Positions 7,401 through 10,930 of a stretch of DNA of 10,930 nucleotides are shown in pieces. The notes below the pieces were generated by a model. That model ran no database searches, was not told the origin of the DNA, and saw only the letters and a list, made by a program, of their open reading frames with translations. The position numbers were made by a program, and so were the translations under genes. The stretch lies in contig JAKOGH010000703.1 in NCBI GenBank assembly GCA_024811115.1, forward strand, positions 1 through 10,930, written 5' to 3'. This DNA comes from Terana coerulea. Taxonomy: Eukaryota > Basidiomycota > Agaricomycetes > Polyporales > Phanerochaetaceae. Positions within the stretch are counted from its first letter, which is position 1, and each line of letters opens with the position of its first letter.

Positions 7401-7750
7401 TATGGTACAACAATAGTTGAGAAATGATTCTAGGCTCTTGCGTCTGTGCTTTCGCTTGAGCCGCCTGAAAACCCTTGAGAAGCTTCGTGAATGAGGATTC
7501 GACCAGCGTGATGAATGCGTTCCTCCATTCCATCAGGAACGAATCAGCTTGAGCCGACGACGGCTTGGGCTTATCGTCCTTCTCATCAGGAAGGTCCGTG
7601 GAGACGCCGGCAGCTGGCGAGGTTGCTTCGGCAGGGGCAGTCGCGCGACAGTGTCCTTTCTGATGACAATTGAAACAAAGCCCTTCCTTTCGGGCCCTGT
7701 CTAGGTTCATCGGTTGGCCGGCCTCGTAGGTTATGCCGGTTCCATCTCGT
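7369..7750 (-). pseudogene. gag: Gag nucleocapsid region with a broken CCHC zinc knuckle
   Basis: Gag nucleocapsid packages the element's RNA. The frame reads DRRDGTGITYEAGQPMNLDR, a conserved stretch just before the knuckle, then LCFNCHQKGH, giving the first two Cys and the His of a CX2CX4HX4C knuckle (first Cys codon 7677-7675, His codon 7653-7651). The fourth ligand, Cys in RDCP (codon 7639-7637), is in another frame because only 11 nt separate it from the His codon instead of 12. Downstream, DKPKPSSAQADSFLMEWRNA and FSKLL-like helical sequence (FTKLLKGFQAAQAKAQ) could form a short coiled region. The fragment ends at a stop at 7369. Upstream it is joined to the capsid frame by another shift near 7750. 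Confidence 0.75.
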
Positions 7751-8333
7751 CGATCTTGGGCTGTGACGCTGCCGGCGCGACTGTGCGTTTGCGGCTTGGG
7801 AGCCGGCTTGTGGGACTGACTGCCCGGTTCTTCTGGCGTTGGTAGTGCCTCCTCTGGTTCGCCTCCATTCTACGGCGATGTGCATGTACGCCGAGTACTG
7901 CTTTGGGACATCTTACCCAGCTTGAGACCGTGTCGAGGACTCGCTTTTGGAGAGCTTCATCGAGGTAGTCAATAAAGATTACTGACTGTTCGTCGAGCTG
8001 CTCCTGAAGCGCACCGTCACCCTCGCGGGAGGCGTACATCTCGAAGCGGGTTCTGAACTCTCGAACACTCATATTTCCCTGTTTCAGCTCTTTCAGCTTC
8101 TGCAGGCGTCCGAGTGTCGGTCATGCGAGAATTGTTTGACCAGACGCTCTTGGAAAACACCCCAATCAGCATGTGCGAAATCAGTGCTTTCGAGATAGGC
8201 TTCGGCCCACTCTCCGGCTGACCCGCCCCTGCATGTAGGACAGAACAAAGGTAATCTTCGCTCGATCTGATTGGAGCTTCTTGTGGTGGTTTGTGAAGAT
8301 GTTCAGCCTGATTTGTTTCCACCAGGCTTCCTA
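7751..8333 (-). pseudogene. gag: Gag capsid region, broken
   Basis: This is the retrotransposon gag (capsid-like) domain that assembles the virus-like particle. Minus-strand frames read EAWWKQIRLNIFTNHHKK and LQSDRAKITFVLSYMQG, then a break, then AEAYLESTDFAHADWGVFQE, RLVKQFSHDRHSDA, another break, and MSVREFRTRFEMYASREGDG (8072 onward) with VIFIDYLDEALQKRVLDTV. This is the usual helical order of Ty3/gypsy capsid. A TAG at 8333-8331 interrupts the start (GSWKD then stop then EAWW), which fits a Trp-to-stop change. The tail MEANQRRHYQRQKNRAV is basic and leads to the nucleocapsid. At least three frame changes plus the nonsense codon are needed to explain the region. Confidence 0.75.
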
Positions 8334-8770
8334 ATCCTTCCAGCTTCCATCGAAGGTGTCCGGCTTATTCACCAGACCATCGCAATCGCGTTCGTTATTG
8401 TCATCATCATCGTCGCGATCTCGATGTCCTCGACCTCCGCCTCCGGGCCGCCGCCTCCGCCTCCGCCGTTACCTCCAAAGGAGGGTCCTCCGACTGGCGG
8501 GCTTCGGTCGCTTGCCACTCATCTCATTTCGAACTCCTGGGGTGCGAATTCGCACAACGCTGGCAGGTTGATCTTCCACCAGCGTGTGAGCAAGGTTACT
8601 CGGCGCATTCCTTGGTTATGGTTGTGCCTTCCAGGAAGTGGAAATAGATGAGCTTATTCCCAAGCATCAAACTATTGTGGTTCAGGTCGACGCATGAACA
8701 AGGCTCGTCGTAATTCGTCTTTAAGCCTGTCGTGGTTAGGGTGGCCATTGCGTCGGCTATGGATGAGAAT
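8334..8770 (-). pseudogene. gag: Gag N-terminal low-complexity region
   Basis: Between the Cys-rich start and the capsid, the minus strand encodes NLAHTLVEDQPASVVRIRTP, then a Gly-rich stretch (FGGNGGGGGGG in one frame; alternating Glu and Ala in another), then an acidic run from GAT/GAC codons, and LVNKPDTFDGSWKD directly before the capsid. Gly-rich and acidic linkers before capsid are common in Agaricomycete gypsy Gag proteins. The repeat nature makes the correct frame uncertain, and at least two frame changes occur. The Gly/Asp tract is the probable site of replication-slippage indels. Confidence 0.55.
8390..8470. repeat. Trinucleotide-rich microsatellite-like tract within gag
   Basis: On the plus strand, repeats of CAT/CGT around 8400-8415 are followed by CTCCGC/CCGCCT units at about 8434-8468. 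On the coding strand these give Asp and Gly codons, the low-complexity linker of Gag. Such tracts expand and contract easily, which fits the frame ambiguity here. Confidence 0.5.
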
Positions 8771-9172
8771 TCAATACGCTCGGTGTGATCGGGTAGTAGG
8801 GCGTCTCCGCCATTCGTGGTCCTCGTTTTCTTTACTGGGCGATGACTTCTCACCTTCGGATTCGGGGATGATAGGAGATGGAGTGCGTAGAGAATGGAAG
8901 TCAACCAGTAACGGCTGAGGGATGACTGCGGGAGTAGGTGGATTGATGCTGGTATCGTCAGCTTGCACGTAGTATGAGGAGTACTTGCGCTTGGTTTTTA
9001 GGCTTACTGCGCAAGTTCCACACTTGACACTTGGATTAGTATCTCCGTGCACACACTTTGGGTCGCGGCACGAATACCACTTGTCATCGTGCTTCGATAG
9101 ATCGGTCTCCCACGAGTCGTGGAAAAGTGATGAGGTCGTCTCTATACAAGGGCAAGAATCGCCTCCAGCCAT
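8771..9172 (-). pseudogene. gag: Putative Gag N-terminus with a Cys cluster
   Basis: A 133-codon open frame starts at the first ATG (9172-9170) after an in-frame TAG and is the first long open stretch downstream of the 5' LTR, so it probably marks the start of Gag. It contains Cys35-x4-Cys40-x10-Cys51-x2-Cys54 (in YSCRDPKCVHGDTNPSVKC and CGTCAV), which looks like a small zinc-binding fold, and two more Cys at 7 and 9. Then follow basic residues (LKTKRKYSSYY) and a Pro/Ser-rich tail (TPSPIIPESEGEKSSPSKEN). I know no standard Gag domain with this pattern. The frame stops at 8771 and coherent Gag sequence resumes in other frames. It could instead be a captured host segment or a chance open frame; codon-level comparison with other copies would settle this. 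Confidence 0.45.
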
Positions 9173-9757
9173 ACATGAGTGGAGCCTATTCTAGGCAGCC
9201 TGCAATACTTTTCAACCGAAATGAAGAGCACGAGGATAGAAGTTGTCTCAGAGGAATTTGAATTCTCGGCCGTGCTACTACTGATACGGCTACGAGTTAC
9301 CAGTGTTCTGCTGTTTGATCCGCTGTGGTCTACCGACTTCTCGGTTGCAGCTTGACTCTAAGGGACACGAGCCCAAAGAGCGCCCTGTCTACGCCTTCCG
9401 ATTACTGCTTTTACTTCCCACACCAAGGGTGGGCCAAGGTTCTCAGCCGATCAAAGAGCACCGGGTTAGGGTGTCTAAGGTACAGCTCTCTGAGATGAAG
9501 CTCGGAACCGTTGAGTTGGATCAATGGGGTACTGATTGGGTAACTAGTCGCGTGTGCACGGGGTAATGACACAGGGGATGGTCAATACCGAGGTTCACGA
9601 GCCGTCCCTTGCAGATGATCGCGTTTGATGTATTAGATTCGAAACTCAATCTACACGATCCTCCTATACAGAACGGACCAGGCAACAGGGTAGGTGTTCT
9701 GGGCAGAACAAGTGGAGCAACGAGAGATCGTTGCAGGGTAGGATAGTCTCGAGCTTA
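9173..9757 (-). other. Retrotransposon 5' leader between the LTR and gag
   Basis: These 585 bases follow the 5' LTR on the minus strand. They begin with the primer-binding site (9755-9745). No coding segment is convincing on the sense strand, where stops are frequent in all frames. An antisense open frame (9303-9566 plus) shows no motif. The region probably is the untranslated leader with packaging signals, or contains a decayed N-terminus of Gag. Confidence 0.55.
9745..9755 (-). promoter_or_regulatory. Primer-binding site, self-primed type
   Basis: On the minus strand AGCTCGAGACT starts 2 nt after the 5' LTR end. It is the exact reverse complement of AGTCTCGAGCT in the 3' LTR (3207-3197) and pairs with the 5' LTR copy (9865-9855) with one G-U pair. 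Complementarity stops after exactly 11 nt on both sides. No TGG start typical of tRNA-primed sites is near. The arrangement matches Tf1/sushi-type elements, whose mRNA 5' end folds back and is cleaved to prime reverse transcription. Confidence 0.7.
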
Positions 9758-10073
9758 TGTCAACAACAACTAGTACAACTGTACCAGGTGCGACGCTCTC
9801 AACTGGGACGGAACTAATAGTGCAGTCTCCGAGTAACTAGCTGGGGAACAGACCAGCTCAAGACTGGCTCTTTCTGTTGCAGACGGTAGCTACTTATACA
9901 TGTGTAGTCCTAAACTGTACAGTACCACCGGTATCCTTGTGTATGTACTAGAGTGGTCCAGAACAATAGAGAAACATACGGAAACCACGAGTATTAATGA
10001 GAGAACAATAGATAGGGGTAGAAGACAGTGGAAATGAAAAGAATACCCTAGAGACGCCCAGAAGTTCATGACA
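9758..10073 (-). repeat. 5' long terminal repeat
   Basis: This is the second 316-bp LTR copy with TGTCA/TGACA ends, and it would drive transcription leftward. It carries TATAAGTA (9898 down to 9891). The self-primer copy (9865-9855) differs from the left LTR at one base. Compared with the left copy, three CpG sites have become CA, TG or TA (9859-9860, 9938-9939, 9995-9996). There are also small indels, including a G-run difference near 9806 and a 2-nt insertion near 9869. Confidence 0.95.
9891..9898 (-). promoter_or_regulatory. TATA box of the 5' LTR promoter
   Basis: TATAAGTA on the minus strand lies 33 nt before the predicted transcript start at 9865 (31 nt in the left LTR, 3238 to 3207), the normal TATA-to-start distance for RNA polymerase II. 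The predicted start coincides with the first base of the self-primer, so the two signals support each other. This would set U3 as 10073-9866 and R-U5 as 9865-9758. Confidence 0.65.
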
Positions 10074-10110
10074 CATGGCTCAGCATGATAGGTGGATAGG
10101 GGGCAGCTGG

Positions 10111-10128
10111 AGAGAGCTCTGGCTCTCT
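10111..10128. repeat. Small hairpin in the right flank
   Basis: AGAGAGC (10111-10117) pairs exactly with GCTCTCT (10122-10128) around TCTG. It lies 38 bases beyond the LTR end. Purine/pyrimidine-simple arms make chance likely. Confidence 0.3.
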
Positions 10129-10783
10129 GTGCAGCTCGGGCACCACCTTGATGCTATCACGGCTTTATTCGTCAAAACTCTATTACCATCACTGCAATAA
10201 CTGACCGAGAGTGTCTAGACGGCCGAGAAGGCAGTATATTGCATCTGAGACAGCCAAGGCAAAGGGAAAAGTCAAGTAAGGCTGCAGACAGCAGCCACAA
10301 CTGCCTTCCCTCGGGCGGGCATGTAGCTGAGCAGACGACCTGCCTAGTCTCCCTAGGCAGAGTAGATAGACCTCACATCGAAAGGAATCCTGGCGGCTCT
10401 TACCGATTACGCCAATTTGCAGGTTTGACGCTCAATTTCCGTATTCGGAAAGGCTTCCGATCAGCCCATAAGACGCTTGCACGTTCTACTCCTCGGACCA
10501 ATTCTACTACTTGCAACAAAATTATAAGGCCGCATTTTATGCAGCAAGGCCCGATACTGCCAATACAGCAGATTATATATCGTTAGCCGTACCCAAAACC
10601 CCGCCCTGCCCGCTGTGGCGCTTGCTCACCTGGACAGCACAAGTGCCTCTCGGGCGTCCTGGGGCAAGCGGCCTGCCTGGCCTTGCCAGCACTCATGCAT
10701 GCCGGCACTGACAAGAAAATTACTGCAAACAGCATGGATAAGATTTCTAGACCAGTGCACCTACTCAGATGAACTTGCAAAGC

Positions 10784-10803
10784 GCCCTGAGTGCGTTCAG
10801 GGC
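10784..10803. repeat. Small hairpin near the right edge
   Basis: GCCCTGA (10784-10790) pairs exactly with TCAGGGC (10797-10803) around GTGCGT. No U-tract follows it and there is no adjacent gene, so it is not supported as a terminator. Confidence 0.3.
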
Positions 10804-10930
10804 TATTGCTCGTGAGTAGACCTGCTGCCACGGGACGCTGGCCTGGCGCTTGGTGGCTTTGTGAGGTGGTAAGCGCGGCTGGCTCCACGTTCCGCTGAGG
10901 GCGAATTTTTTTGGATACGGCTAACGATAT

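Larger units (their letters stand above)
3099..10073 (-). mobile_element. Ty3/gypsy chromovirus LTR retrotransposon, nearly full length, coding capacity broken
   Basis: Two 316-bp LTRs flank 6.34 kb of internal DNA, for a total of 6,975 bp, normal for a fungal chromovirus. In minus-strand order the internal part holds a leader, gag with a zinc knuckle, a retropepsin-like protease, reverse transcriptase with YIDD, RNase H, integrase with D,D35,E and a GPF module, and a terminal chromodomain. The order PR-RT-RH-IN and the chromodomain define a Ty3/gypsy chromovirus (Metaviridae). A purine tract precedes the 3' LTR, and an 11-nt self-complementary primer site follows the 5' LTR. Frameshifts, stops and a missing RT catalytic residue make this copy non-autonomous as sequenced. 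The flanking 5-mers GAAGT (left) and CATGG (right) do not match, so no target site duplication is seen. Confidence 0.95.
10074..10930. other. Right flank of the retrotransposon, no recognisable gene
   Basis: Open frames exist on both strands (for example 10583-10888 minus, 10239-10586 plus), but none has a motif I recognise; they overlap one another and sit in GC-rich DNA. Two small hairpins are present (10111-10128 and 10784-10803). One plus-strand stretch around 10511-10570 (QQNYKAAFYAARPDTANTAD) is protein-like in composition and might be a remnant of another transposon, but I cannot assign it. Confidence 0.35.

Noticed and set aside
9303..9566. 87-codon plus-strand open frame in the retrotransposon leader
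   Set aside because: It is antisense to the element, without recognisable domains, and most likely a chance open frame.
10583..10888. 101-codon minus-strand open frame in the right flank
   Set aside because: Low-information Ala/Gly/Pro/Arg composition in GC-rich DNA, overlapped by plus-strand open frames; no motif.
1..10930. CRISPR array, bacterial defence system or operon
   Set aside because: No regularly spaced repeats were found, and the gene structure with a short spliceosomal intron and an LTR retrotransposon indicates a fungal nuclear genome.

Overview
The window looks like nuclear DNA of a filamentous fungus, most probably a mushroom-forming basidiomycete. The evidence is a BTB/POZ gene of a type common in Agaricomycetes, interrupted by a 50-bp intron with a GTACGT donor, and a Ty3/gypsy chromovirus of fungal type. 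No bacterial features (operons, Shine-Dalgarno sites, CRISPR arrays) are visible. The species cannot be told from the sequence alone. Layout: bases 1-1090 hold a possible open-ended coding fragment on the minus strand, then a noncoding stretch with a perfect hairpin and a pyrimidine-rich leader. Bases 1091-2111 (+) hold a BTB/POZ gene with one recognisable intron, two apparent frameshifts and an in-frame TAG. Bases 2112-3098 contain nothing recognisable. Bases 3099-10073 are one nearly full-length LTR retrotransposon on the minus strand: two 316-bp LTRs with TGTCA...TGACA ends enclose, in minus-strand order, a leader, gag, protease, reverse transcriptase, RNase H, integrase with a GPF module, and a C-terminal chromodomain. 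Bases 10074-10930 are unexplained flanking DNA with two small hairpins. All retrotransposon domains are recognisable, but the reading frame is broken many times, the protease active site and the Gag zinc knuckle are frameshifted, and the first catalytic aspartate of reverse transcriptase is missing. As sequenced, the copy cannot make its own proteins. The most informative structure is at the replication start. An 11-nt sequence 2 nt inside the 5' LTR is the reverse complement of an 11-nt LTR segment that begins 31-33 nt downstream of a TATA box (TATAAGTA). This is the layout expected if the start of the transcript folds back to prime reverse transcription, as known for Tf1/sushi-type elements, rather than using a tRNA primer. 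The LTR pair also differs at three CpG sites, in each case as expected from cytosine deamination in the right-hand copy. Several frame breaks, in both the BTB gene and the element, fall in homopolymer runs, so part of the apparent decay may be sequencing or assembly error. I found no previously undescribed multigene system.
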